Source of the DNA: Roseomonas sp.
Lineage (GTDB): Bacteria > Pseudomonadota > Alphaproteobacteria > Acetobacterales > Acetobacteraceae
Direction: 5' to 3'
DNA length: 64,000 nt
NCBI GenBank assembly: GCA_020249505.1
Contig: JADCFN010000008.1
Span: 47,434-111,433 of the forward strand
This document shows positions 1 through 7,590 of the stretch, in pieces. The notes beneath the pieces were generated by a model, which was not told the DNA's origin, ran no database searches, and saw only the letters and a program-made list of their open reading frames with translations. The number at the start of each line of letters is the position of its first letter. Within the stretch, counting starts at the first letter, position 1. The translations under genes and the position numbers were made by a program.

Positions 1-1004
1 GCATCCAGATCAAGCGAGGAATGCTTGCCAAGCGCCGCGCCGTGATCGCCGAGGAAGGCATCGCCTGCCTGCCGCCCGGCATCGCGCAGCCATTCCAGGA
101 AAGCCCATTCGGCATTGAGCTTGGAGGAATAGCCAAGTTCCACCATCACATCATTGCGCACCATATGCAGCCGCATGCGCGCCCAGGCGGCGCCTTCGCT
201 ATCGCCCGGATCCGCCACCTTGCGGAGCAGCGCCATCATCTTGAGTTCCTTCAGCGCCACCGCGTTGAAGGAGATTTCATTGACGCGATCAAGAATATCG
301 CGTGCGCTGCGCGGCATGCCGGGGCGGTCAATCGGGTTGATCGGTATCAGGATGGTGTCATCTGATTCCAATTCCGTGACCAAGGGCACCAGGGTGGGAT
401 TGCCGGCAAAGCCGCCATCCCAATAGGCATCCCCTTCGATCTCCACCGCCTGGAAAAGCTGCGGCAGGCAGGCGGAAGCAAGCAGCGCCTCCACGCCCAG
501 ATCGGCATTGCGGAAAATCCGCGCGCGACCGGTGCGCACATTGGTGGCTGTCACAAAAACCTTGATCGGGCCATTGCGCAGCGCGGTGAAATCAAGGCTA
601 TCGGCCAGCACATCAGCCAACGGATTGCCGCCCAGTGATGGCACATCATAGGGGGAGACCATGCGCGCCATCAGATCCATCATCAGAAAGGCGGGCGAGT
701 TATCGAGCGTCCAGCGCCCGAGCATGATATCCACCGGGCCGCGCTGAAACGGGCTGAAGCGCGCCGCTTTTGAGACCTTGCGCCAGAAGCCCTCAAGCGC
801 CTGGCGCGCACCTTCCCGCCCATCCCGTGCATAGCCGCAGGCCATGACGGCGGCATTCATGGCGCCGGCGGAGGTCCCGGAAATACCCTCAATCTCCAGC
901 CAAGGTTCTTCCAGAAGCCGATCCAGCACACCCCAGGTAAAGGCGCCATGCGCGCCGCCACCCTGCAGGGCAAGGTCCACATTGACGGTCTCACGCTTGG
1001 TCAT
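1..1004 (-). CDS. Patatin-like phospholipase (3' end outside window)
   Basis: Probable lipid acyl hydrolase of the bacterial patatin family. Reading leftward from an ATG at 1004 with a strong ribosome site (GGAGG 5-9 bases upstream), the protein begins MTKRETVNVDLALQGGGAHG. It shows the oxyanion-hole glycines (GGGAHG, residues 15-20), the nucleophile elbow GTSAG (43-47, Ser45) and, near base 410, the DGG motif carrying the catalytic Asp (YWDGGFAGNP). The frame stays open to base 1, so the C-terminus is missing, although about 334 residues are present and the usual C-terminal tail of these proteins (GRxAGDAFL followed by H-S-S-L-D-L) is already visible. Substrate is unknown. Intact Ser-Asp dyad argues for an active enzyme. 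Transcribed divergently from the AraC gene. Confidence 0.93.
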   Translation of the reverse strand, partial: MTKRETVNVDLALQGGGAHGAFTWGVLDRLLEEPWLEIEGISGTSAGAMNAAVMACGYARDGREGARQALEGFWRKVSKAARFSPFQRGPVDIMLGRWTLDNSPAFLMMDLMARMVSPYDVPSLGGNPLADVLADSLDFTALRNGPIKVFVTATNVRTGRARIFRNADLGVEALLASACLPQLFQAVEIEGDAYWDGGFAGNPTLVPLVTELESDDTILIPINPIDRPGMPRSARDILDRVNEISFNAVALKELKMMALLRKVADPGDSEGAAWARMRLHMVRNDVMVELGYSSKLNAEWAFLEWLRDAGRQAGDAFLGDHGAALGKHSSLDLD

Positions 1005-1402
1005 TCAAACCTCCTTCAGGCGGGCGCAGCCGGCCAGGATGATGCCTCTGGGCGACATGCCGAGCAAAAACGTCCGATATCAACATGATCAAGATCGGGA
1101 TGCAGCGCCTGATGCGGCGTAACAGGGCGCTTAATTGACGAGGCGCAGCGGCTTCTTCAAGCCATGCGCCGACTGTTCCTGGCGTGGCACATCATTCCTG
1201 GGGCTTTTTCCGGCAGGCACACGCTATCCGCCAGGGGTAAGGCGCGGGGCGTCTTGGCCCGGGGCGCCCTGTCCCACGGCCATTCCCCTTGCGCCAAGGG
1301 CGTGCCGCCTGTCCTGCCAAAGGTTAAGAAAAGCTTGGCCCGGCGCATTACCTGATGTAGTCTGTTGACCAAGGCTGGGATGGCAAAGCGAGAACAAGGA
1401 CC
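1005..1402. other. Intergenic region between divergent patatin and araC-type genes
   Basis: About 400 bases without a credible gene. It must hold the promoters of the leftward lipase and the rightward AraC regulator. I see no convincing sigma70 -35/-10 pair, no strong inverted repeat and no RNA gene. Short open frames here (for example 1164-1355) have no ribosome site and no recognisable protein character. Confidence 0.5.
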
Positions 1403-2500
1403 ATGATCGAGGTTGGGGGCTTCAAGGCTGCTGATCCATCGCCGATTGCCGCCGGCATCCTTCCGGGCGATCCCGCGCCGCCCTTGGCGCTGCGCTGCCT
1501 GCATGAGACCAATCGCCATTTGCCGCCTCAGCAACAATTCGACGCCTGGCGGGAAGCGAATGCAAGCTTTCTGATCCACCACAGCCCGCCCTCTCGTCCC
1601 GAAAGCTATGAGGCTGAGGCAACAACCTGGAGTTTTGGGCGCCTTGCCCTGACCAAGGCGGAGACACCTGGCGGCGCCTATAGCCGCACGGCTGAATGCC
1701 TGCGCCGGGATGGCCTGGACCATTGGTGCTTTTCCATGGCCTTGCAGGGCAGCCGCGTGCATCGCACGCGTGATCAGATCAGCATGATGCAGCCGGGGCA
1801 GCTCATGCTCGATTCCCTGGCACAACCCTTTGAAGTGGCGCGCACGCGGTCTTCCTGGCTGTTCCTTTACCTGCCGCGGGATTTGCTTCCGGAATCGAGC
1901 GGGCTTGCGCAGGGTTCGCGCATGCTGAACACGCCCGAAGGCCAGCTATTGGGCGAGCATTTGCGGCTGCTGGCCGCCGAATTGCCGCGCATGAATGCCG
2001 CCGAGGCTGAGCGCATGGCTGAAGCAACCCAGGCGATGATCGCGCTTGCCGTGGCCCCCGGTTCGCGCGCTGAGCAGGCGACATCAGGCCCGGTGGCGGC
2101 AGCGCAAATCATGCGGCTGCGTGCGCTGATCCGCGCCAATCTGGGCTCGGCCACCTTTGGCCCGGCGCGGCTTTGCCGGCTGGCTAGGATTTCGCGGTCT
2201 CAGCTTTACCGGCTGTTTGAAATCCATGGCGGCGTCGCGCAATGCATCCAGCGTGAACGGTTGGCGGCAGCGCATCGCGCCTTATCCAACCCGGCCGATC
2301 TGCGCAGCATTTCGGAAATCGGCGAATCGGTCGGGCTGTTTGATCCTTCAAGCTTCAGCCGGATGTTCCGCCGGAGCTATGGTATCTCGCCCCGGGAATT
2401 GCGCCTGGCGACAAGCGCGGGGACCCATTCGGCCGGCAGCCAAGTGCCGGCAGCGGCATGGAGTGCGGGAAGCTTCCCCGCCTTGCTGCGGCTGCTTTAG
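1403..2500 (+). CDS. AraC family transcriptional regulator
   Basis: 365-residue transcription factor. The C-terminal part (about residues 240-335) is a two-helix-turn-helix AraC/XylS DNA-binding domain: a first HTH around RLCRLARISRSQLYRLFE and the second ending in the typical SVGLFDPSSFSRMFRRSYG. The N-terminal 200 residues look like the AraC-binding-like sensor domain (FDAWREAN start, later a beta-rich stretch with CFSMALQGSRVHR). ATG is preceded by GAACAAGG. No obvious metabolic partner is adjacent; the divergent patatin gene is the nearest candidate target. Effector not predictable from sequence. Confidence 0.92.
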   Translation: MIEVGGFKAADPSPIAAGILPGDPAPPLALRCLHETNRHLPPQQQFDAWREANASFLIHHSPPSRPESYEAEATTWSFGRLALTKAETPGGAYSRTAECLRRDGLDHWCFSMALQGSRVHRTRDQISMMQPGQLMLDSLAQPFEVARTRSSWLFLYLPRDLLPESSGLAQGSRMLNTPEGQLLGEHLRLLAAELPRMNAAEAERMAEATQAMIALAVAPGSRAEQATSGPVAAAQIMRLRALIRANLGSATFGPARLCRLARISRSQLYRLFEIHGGVAQCIQRERLAAAHRALSNPADLRSISEIGESVGLFDPSSFSRMFRRSYGISPRELRLATSAGTHSAGSQVPAAAWSAGSFPALLRLL

Positions 2501-2881
2501 GTCGCGTGGACACTGATCTTCGCCAGAGCAAGTTTGCGGAGAGCATTATGAAAACGCGGCAATTGCCGGCCGCTTTTTTGCGTCCCGCCGAAATTGATTT
2601 GGCGTGATCAATCAAGGCTCGGCCTGATCCTGCCGACATTCCCTTGGCTTGTCGAAGTCGGTGTTTGCGTTTTGCGAAAGCCTGTTTGGTAGCATTGAAG
2701 CCCGGGGCCTCGGGCGGAAGAATTTGTTCGTCGTCTTGCCGACCAGCGCCCCATAAGATTTGAAAATTCGTGCGGATGGCTAAGCTGGGCTGCTTCGACA
2801 GCTGATGAGGCTTTGGCCGCTTTCACCTGATCGCCGCACTATGCCATAGTATGATTTGTCGTTCACTTTGAAGTTACGCTT
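2501..2881. other. Gene-poor stretch upstream of the GT61-like gene
   Basis: Beyond the terminator at 2556-2579 this 380-base stretch contains no frame with protein character. It is visibly less GC-rich than its surroundings in its second half (2700-2880), which is common around surface-glycan genes. No promoter motif could be assigned with confidence. Confidence 0.4.
2556..2579 (+). terminator. Probable intrinsic terminator of the araC-type gene
   Basis: GCGGC (2556-2560) can pair with GCCGC (2569-2573), followed directly by six T (2574-2579). The loop region also contains the 12-base palindrome CGGCAATTGCCG (2557-2568). Lies 56 bases after the AraC stop codon. Confidence 0.5.
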
Positions 2882-3818
2882 ATGACCGCTACGCTACCGA
2901 ATGATCCCGCTTGCGTTCAGCTTCATGATATTACCCTTGCGCCCGTGCGGTCGCCACAAGGGCCTTTCGGCCGCCATTTCTTCGGTGCCTTCGATAAGAC
3001 CGGCCAGTTCATCAAGGATTTTGCCCATCCCTGGTGTGGTGTTGATGAGGTGCCTGGGGGCGCCAATCGCGCGACTTCAGGCAAAGGCCGTCTATGGGGG
3101 CGTGGCGATGCATCATGTCGGACATTTCATTCTGGAAGGCCTTTCTCGACTGTGGTTCATGCGGCGTCATCCGGAACTCCCGATCATCTGGCACTGGATT
3201 GATCTGCCAATCCCGCACCCGGATGATCGTGGCTGGCAACGCGAATTGATCACCCTGCTTGGGCTGGGCAAGCATCGCCACATCTTTCTGCGCCAGCCCT
3301 TATTCGTGGAGCATTTGATTTTACCCTCACCAGGGTTTCGTTCGGGTGAGTTTCTGCACCCATCGCAAAGGGCTGCCCTGGGCTGCGTCACTGGTCCTGC
3401 AACAATACCGGGACGGCGCTTATGGCTCTCACGCAGTGCGCTGCCGGATCAATTCGGCCGCGTGGTGGGCGAAAATCAGATTGAGGCGCTTCTTTCCGCC
3501 CAAGGCTGGACCATCATACATCCCGAACGGGAAGCCATGCGACGTAGCGCAGAGTTTTTCCATGAAGCCGAGGTCGTTTCGGGCTTCATCGGATCTGCGT
3601 TCCATACGCTGCTACTTCATGCGGCGCCGCGGGCGCGGCTGCGTCCGGTTATCCGCCCCGGCATTCCGCTTGATGATTACAGGATGGTCGCGCAAGCCAA
3701 ACAGCTTGTCTTTCAGCCGATTGAGTTTGCGATGACGGCACTCGACCAAAGGGCAAGTTGGACAAACTTTCGGCTTGAGGCGCCGGCTGATCTCGCAAGG
3801 ATTCTGACAGAGGCCTGA
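2882..3818 (+). pseudogene. GT61/DUF563-type glycosyltransferase, frameshifted
   Basis: Most of the protein (from about 3060 to 3818) is a clear glycosyltransferase family 61 (DUF563) sequence: YGGVAMHHVGHFILEGLSRL is the family's signature, followed by LWLSRSALP and an acidic/GSA-type C-terminal motif (EVVSGFIGSAFHTLLLH). Its natural N-terminus, MTATLPNDPACVQLHD onward to GVDEVP, is read in a different frame starting at ATG 2882. The two frames join perfectly if one G is removed from the G5 tract at 3056-3060, giving EVPGAPIARLQAKAVYGG. A start at 2901 in the downstream frame gives an implausible N-terminus. Restored length about 311 residues. Either a real inactivating +1 frameshift, phase variation in a G tract, or a sequencing error. 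GT61 enzymes decorate surface polysaccharides. Confidence 0.8.
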
Positions 3819-3832
3819 ACAGGCGCGCTGCC

Positions 3833-4297
3833 TCACCCAATCTCAAACATCCCTTCCACTTCCACCGCCGCATCACCGGGGAGCGAAGGCACGCCAATGG
3901 TGGTCCGCGCATGGCGGCCGACATCACCAAACACTTCCACCGCCAGATCGGAAGCGCCATTCATCACCAGCGCGTGCTGGGTGAATTCGGCCGGCGCGGC
4001 AATGAAGCCACCAAGCCGCACGACGCGCGTGACGTTATCCAAATCACCGGCAGCGGCCTTCAACTGCGCCAGCAGATTGATGAAGCAAAGCCGCGCCGCT
4101 TCGCGCCCGACTTCAATGGAAACGCCCGCGCCCAGCTTGCCAGTATAGGCAATCTTGCCATCACGCACCGGCACCTGGCCGGAAATCACCACCAGCTTTC
4201 CGCTGATATTGAAAGGGATGTAATTCGCAATCGGTGCCGCCGGCGTTGGCAATACAATACCAAGGGCAGCAAGTTTCGCTTCGATCTTTCCGGCCAT
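3833..4297 (-). CDS. RidA family (YjgF/YER057c) enamine/imine deaminase
   Basis: 154-residue RidA-superfamily protein of the slightly longer subgroup that begins with an extra helix (MAGKIEAKLAALGIVLP) before the first strand. VVISGQVPVRDG and the later GDVGRHARTTIGVPSLPGDA are characteristic; the arginine in HARTTIGV is the position that binds the substrate carboxylate in active RidA proteins and it is present. Classical RidA hydrolyses reactive 2-aminoacrylate; the substrate of this subgroup is less certain. It lies 25 bases downstream of the NrdJ-like gene on the same strand, so the two may be cotranscribed. Converges with the glycosyltransferase gene. Confidence 0.9.
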   Translation of the reverse strand: MAGKIEAKLAALGIVLPTPAAPIANYIPFNISGKLVVISGQVPVRDGKIAYTGKLGAGVSIEVGREAARLCFINLLAQLKAAAGDLDNVTRVVRLGGFIAAPAEFTQHALVMNGASDLAVEVFGDVGRHARTTIGVPSLPGDAAVEVEGMFEIG

Positions 4298-4322
4298 GAT
4301 TCTGTTCCTTCAAAGGCGCCAA

Positions 4323-5819
4323 TTACGCTGCGGGGCGCAAATGGCGGCGCATGCGCGGCGAAGGATGCGCCGGCAATTCCAAGGGAAGCAAGGGCAGCAC
4401 CGCTGCGCGCGGTTGCAGCGTTTCTTCTTCCACCGGGTCCGGCAAATCCTCACGCCCCAGATAATCGCGCGCGAGCCGACGAAACGCCCAATCCAGCACG
4501 GAAGTCGCGCGGCGAATGCCGGCATCGCCTTCTACCGCGCCGCCATGGCCGGGTGCATAGGCATAGGCATTGACGAAACTCGCCAAAGGCACGCCTTGCG
4601 CCAGGCCCAGCGATACGGCCTGCGCCAACGCCTCCATCAAAGCCCGCGTCATCGCCGCTTCGCGTGGGAGGGAGAAGGAAATCTCCCTCAAATGGCCGCG
4701 ATCATCTTCAATGGCGCGCAGCGCCACGCGATTGCCGGCAATGGCCACGCGCCAGCAGCGATTAACCGGCGCATGGATCGGCCGAGGCGCAGCGCGGCGC
4801 GCTTCGGGCACATCAGCAGGGGCCGGCATGGCGGGCGGCGGCGCATCCAGGAAGGGCATCACTGCCGCTTCCATGGCACGCCGCGCCTGCGGGGCCACGG
4901 GGGCCAAAAGCCAAGCGGCGTCAACGCCCGCGCGTTCCGCCGCGCGGGTTGGCACCTGCGTCACGCGCCCATCCTCGCCGCGCGCCGGGCGACTGGCGCC
5001 TGGTGCTGGCGCAATGCCGGCGCTCTCCGCGCCCAGCAAAGCTTCCACCGCATCAGCGGGGGCCAAGGCAATGCAGCCGCGATGCCGCAAACCCGGCGAA
5101 GCCGCCGCCGCTGCCAAGGCCGCGCGGGCTGCCTTGGCCAAGCCTGGGATGGCGGTTTCCTCGGGTGGGGTTGGGCAGATCAGCGCCACGGCATGGCGCG
5201 GGCCGAAACGGGTGGCGAGGCGGCCGGATTCCGCCTCAGCCGCGCCGCGCGTCAGGCCGGCAATGGCGGCGGCGACATCGCGCGCCTCATTGCTGTCATA
5301 GCCAAGGCCGAAACCGGCCAGCAGCCCGGCCAAATCGGCAAAGCCAAGGCGCAGGCTTTCCACCTTGCCATGGCCCCAAATATCAAGCGTTTGCACCGCA
5401 AGCTGACAGGCCGCGCGATAGGCCGGCGCATCAAATCCCCCTGCCCCATCCAGAAAGGCCGGCAGGTTGAGCACAAAACGCCCCTCACCCCGCGCATCGC
5501 GCCAGATCTCGGCCCCGGGCGCGCCGCGCCGGGCCAGAATCAGGGAACGCAGGCCAGCGGCCAGGCTTTCCGCCGCATCGGCGCCATCCAGCAACCCAAG
5601 GCGCCGCCCGCGGAGCGTCAGGCGTTGAATCCAGGCTTCTGCCACGCTTGGTAGCGTGGCCGGGCCGCCCCCCGGGGCGAGCGCGGCCAGCGCCTCCCCA
5701 GCTTCATCTTCCCAAGGCGCGGGAATGGCGACAGCGCGCGGCGGCGAATCAGGATCCGCCCCCGCCTTCAAGCGCCGCAGCGCAACCCCAGCCCAGATGG
5801 TTCCGACTATTCCAGCCAT
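4323..5819 (-). CDS. Degenerate half-length relative of class II (B12) ribonucleotide reductase
   Basis: 498 residues that align by eye only with the C-terminal half of adenosylcobalamin-dependent NrdJ. Matches in order: FVLNLPAFLDGAGGFD (116-130, the NrdJ INxxAF-DxxGGFD block), LAGLLAGFGLGYDS (163-176), LAPADAVEALLGAESAGIAP (252-271, aligning with NrdJ LAPTGTIxxxMDCDTTGIEP), MEAAVMPFLDAP (316-327, where NrdJ continues ISKTxN and this protein reads a proline-rich PPPAMP), and 350-460 (the NrdJ C-terminal module: AVSLGLAQGVPLASFVNAY, then ATSVLDWAFRRLARDYLGR). The N-terminal B12/ATP-cone region, the radical cysteine segment, the ISKTxN active-site loop and the C-terminal redox cysteines are absent. 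It is therefore unlikely to reduce nucleotides. Function unknown; often annotated as TSCPD-domain protein in alphaproteobacteria. Divergent from NDUFA12. Confidence 0.78.
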   Translation of the reverse strand: MAGIVGTIWAGVALRRLKAGADPDSPPRAVAIPAPWEDEAGEALAALAPGGGPATLPSVAEAWIQRLTLRGRRLGLLDGADAAESLAAGLRSLILARRGAPGAEIWRDARGEGRFVLNLPAFLDGAGGFDAPAYRAACQLAVQTLDIWGHGKVESLRLGFADLAGLLAGFGLGYDSNEARDVAAAIAGLTRGAAEAESGRLATRFGPRHAVALICPTPPEETAIPGLAKAARAALAAAAASPGLRHRGCIALAPADAVEALLGAESAGIAPAPGASRPARGEDGRVTQVPTRAAERAGVDAAWLLAPVAPQARRAMEAAVMPFLDAPPPAMPAPADVPEARRAAPRPIHAPVNRCWRVAIAGNRVALRAIEDDRGHLREISFSLPREAAMTRALMEALAQAVSLGLAQGVPLASFVNAYAYAPGHGGAVEGDAGIRRATSVLDWAFRRLARDYLGREDLPDPVEEETLQPRAAVLPLLPLELPAHPSPRMRRHLRPAA

Positions 5820-5984
5820 GAGGATATGCTAGGCGCGACTCGAAAGCCTGGGAAGGCGTATTTAGTGGTTTTTTGGGGGTCGACCCACAAAATCCTGTGG
5901 ATAGCTTGGCCAGCGTTTAGCTTTTGCGTGACCCGCGCGGCTGTGCGATTATGCGCGACGTTTCGCTTGCACCGGGAAGCCGCC
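5820..5984. promoter_or_regulatory. Divergent promoter region with adjacent palindromes
   Basis: 165 bases between the NrdJ-like gene and NDUFA12. Contains a T6-G5 run, the perfect 10-base palindrome GGGTCGACCC (5878-5887) and, overlapping it, CCACA-N6-TGTGG (5885-5900). The arrangement suits a DNA-binding protein site serving both directions, but no known regulator motif was recognised. Confidence 0.35.
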
Positions 5985-6326
5985 ATGCAGTTGCTCAGTA
6001 CGCTGTTTATCCGCCTCACCAGCCGCAAGGTTGGGCAGGACCGCTTTGGCAATACCTATTGGGAAGCCCGCAGCCGGCGCGATTCCTATGGCAGACCCAT
6101 GCGGCGGGTGCTTTTCGCGAAGGAAGTACAGGCCTCTGCCGTGCCGGCGGAATGGTGGGGCTGGCTGCACCACACCACGGAACAACCCCTGCCGGAGGAC
6201 GCGCCGCGCCGCCCCTGGCAGAAGGAACACCGCCCGAATATGACCGGCACGTCGGAAGCCTGGCGGCCAGTGAACCCGGCGGCGAGCCGCGGCGGGGATT
6301 ACGAAGCCTGGACGCCGGGGCGCTAG
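5985..6326 (+). CDS. NDUFA12-like accessory subunit of NADH:ubiquinone oxidoreductase (complex I)
   Basis: 113 residues starting MQLLSTLFIRLTSRKVG. The family signature is complete: VGxDRFGNTYWEAR, a RRxVLF block (MRRVLFAKE), PAEWWGWLHHTTEQPL and the conserved C-terminal PWQKEHRPNMTGTSEAWRP. This is the bacterial homologue of the B17.2/NDUFA12 supernumerary subunit found in alphaproteobacterial and mitochondrial complex I, where it sits on the peripheral arm. An upstream in-frame start at 5826 would add an unrelated basic tail with no family match and was not used. In related bacteria it commonly sits next to a DUF2155 gene, as here. Confidence 0.93.
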   Translation: MQLLSTLFIRLTSRKVGQDRFGNTYWEARSRRDSYGRPMRRVLFAKEVQASAVPAEWWGWLHHTTEQPLPEDAPRRPWQKEHRPNMTGTSEAWRPVNPAASRGGDYEAWTPGR

Positions 6327-6381
6327 TGGTGCGATCCATGCTGATCTTCCCCGCCCCGGGAATACCCCCGCGCACCACTAG
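6323..6381 (+). repeat. Long-armed inverted repeat at the NDUFA12 stop codon
   Basis: CTAGTGGTGCG (6323-6333) and CGCACCACTAG (6371-6381) are perfect 11-base inverted arms separated by 37 bases; the left arm contains the NDUFA12 TAG stop codon. No T tract follows, so it is not a standard intrinsic terminator. It could protect the mRNA 3' end or partner with the next hairpin. Confidence 0.5.
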
Positions 6382-6406
6382 CCGAATGTTTGGCGGGCCG
6401 ATTCAC

Positions 6407-6456
6407 GCTGCTGTCGGAAACCGACAGCAGCGATCGGACCTTTAGACGGCCCGTCT
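6407..6456 (+). promoter_or_regulatory. Perfect hairpin and palindrome in the mlaD leader
   Basis: GCTGCTGTCGG (6407-6417), loop AAA, CCGACAGCAGC (6421-6431) forms a perfect 11-base-pair stem. It is followed by AGACGG-C-CCGTCT (6444-6456), a palindrome ending one base before the mlaD ATG at 6458 and occupying the place of the ribosome site. Possible translational control element or transcription-factor site; the lack of a U tract argues against simple termination. Confidence 0.45.
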
Positions 6457-6457
6457 C

Positions 6458-6952
6458 ATGCAAAAGCGCTCCATTGCGGAAATCCTGACCGGCTTGGTGG
6501 TGCTGGCCGTTGCGGCCAGCTTCCTTGGCTATGCTGTCACCAGCACGGGGCGCAGCTTTTCCGGGCCGGGCATGAACCTGACTGCCAAATTCGATCGCAT
6601 CGATGGGTTGGGCCAGGGCGCCGATGTGCGCATTGCCGGCGTGAAGGTTGGGCAGGTGGTGGCGCAGCGGATTGACCCCGAAAGCTTCCTTGCGGTGCTG
6701 ACACTCCGCGTTGATGCCGGTCTCAAGCTGCCGCATGACACCTCGGCCGAGATTTCGAGCGAAGGGCTGCTCGGCGGCAAATATGTCGCGCTGGTGCCGG
6801 GTGGCGATACACGGATTTTGCGTGAAGGCAGCGAGATCACCATGACGCAAAGTGCGATCAATCTGGAAAGCCTATTGGGGCGGTTCATCTTCTCGGCGGG
6901 TGAGAGCAATCAGCGCGGCAATCAGGAAAACGCGCCGGCCGCGCCGCGATGA
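6458..6952 (+). CDS. mlaD: Outer membrane lipid asymmetry protein MlaD (MCE domain)
   Basis: 164 residues: an N-terminal membrane anchor (about 8-30) followed by one MCE domain (about 37-115) with the typical GLGQGADVRIAGVKVGQV and ISSEGLLGGKYVALVPGG blocks. MlaD forms the periplasmic hexameric ring that passes phospholipids between the inner-membrane MlaFE transporter and outer-membrane partners. No mlaE, mlaF or mlaC is adjacent; in this lineage mlaD is often separated and sits with NDUFA12 and DUF2155, so the partners must be elsewhere. No clear Shine-Dalgarno precedes the ATG; instead a palindrome lies there. Its stop overlaps the next gene's start (ATGA). Confidence 0.9.
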   Translation: MQKRSIAEILTGLVVLAVAASFLGYAVTSTGRSFSGPGMNLTAKFDRIDGLGQGADVRIAGVKVGQVVAQRIDPESFLAVLTLRVDAGLKLPHDTSAEISSEGLLGGKYVALVPGGDTRILREGSEITMTQSAINLESLLGRFIFSAGESNQRGNQENAPAAPR

Positions 6953-7173
6953 AGGCGCTGCCCAAGCCGCCTGCCGCCTGGCCTGGGGCGGATGGCAAGC
7001 CTGTGTCCTGCAATGAAAAGCTCAAGATGCTTGCGGAAAACCACACGGAAGCGGCGACGGTGCTGCGCGATGTGTTTGAAGATGCCGTGTTGATGGGCGT
7101 GGATGAAGCGGCGATGCGCGGGATTTTGCAGGAGATGATCGCAGCCTTGCCAAGCCCGAAGCGCGGCGCATGA
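6949..7173 (+). CDS. Small conserved-looking hypothetical protein between mlaD and DUF2155 gene
   Basis: 74 residues, mostly polar and helical (NHTEAATVLRDVFEDAVLMG, then MRGILQEMIAAL). No signal peptide, membrane segment or known motif. It is held by four-base overlaps at both ends (start with the mlaD stop, stop with the start of the DUF2155 gene), which supports genuine coupled translation and a real gene. Function not recognised; cytoplasmic partner of the envelope genes beside it is a guess. Confidence 0.6.
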   Translation: MKALPKPPAAWPGADGKPVSCNEKLKMLAENHTEAATVLRDVFEDAVLMGVDEAAMRGILQEMIAALPSPKRGA

Positions 7174-7529
7174 AACGGCTTTTCGGCTTGGCACTGCTTT
7201 GCCTGCCAAATCTGGCGCAGGCGCAGGAATGGGTGCCGCGGCAACAGGCGCGCATTCAGGCTTTGGATAAGGTGACAGCGCGCGTGACCGTACTGGAAGG
7301 CCGCGTGGGGGAAAGCCTGCGCTTTGGGACTCTCAGCATCCGCATCGGTGCCTGCCATGCGCGCCCGCCGACCGAGGTGCCCGATTCCGCCGCCTGGTTT
7401 GAAATGACCGACAGCCGCGCCCCGCAGGGCAGCCCGCCCGCGTTTCGCGGCTGGATGTTCGCTGATGCGCCGGGCGTGAATATGCTTGAACACCCCGTTT
7501 ATGATGTACGGATCTTGAGCTGTCGGTAG
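7170..7529 (+). CDS. DUF2155 domain protein, exported
   Basis: 119 residues with a signal peptide (MKRLFGLALLCLPNLAQAQE, cleavage near AQA-QE). The mature part matches DUF2155: ARIQALDKVTARVTVLEGRV, then two cysteines (GACHARPP and the terminal LSCR) and FRGWMFADAPGVNMLEHPVY. The paired cysteines could form a disulfide in the periplasm. DUF2155 proteins are conserved in alphaproteobacteria with no established function, and are typically found beside NDUFA12 as here. Start overlaps the preceding small gene by four bases. Confidence 0.9.
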   Translation: MKRLFGLALLCLPNLAQAQEWVPRQQARIQALDKVTARVTVLEGRVGESLRFGTLSIRIGACHARPPTEVPDSAAWFEMTDSRAPQGSPPAFRGWMFADAPGVNMLEHPVYDVRILSCR

Positions 7530-7590
7530 GCCGCCTTTCTGAAACCCGCTTGGCGCCTTATATGAGCGTTTGCTTTGGAAAGGCCTCGCC

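Noticed and set aside
1157..1825. Reverse 222-codon frame over the AraC gene start
   Set aside because: Overlaps a well supported AraC regulator and lacks protein features.
4296..5654. Long forward frame (452 codons) across the NrdJ-like gene
   Set aside because: It is antisense to a gene with clear protein homology. High-GC codon bias creates such frames; no ribosome site or recognisable domain.
5885..5902. DnaA-box-like TGTGGATAG that might suggest a replication origin
   Set aside because: A single imperfect box without AT-rich unwinding element, other boxes or origin-linked genes; not an origin.
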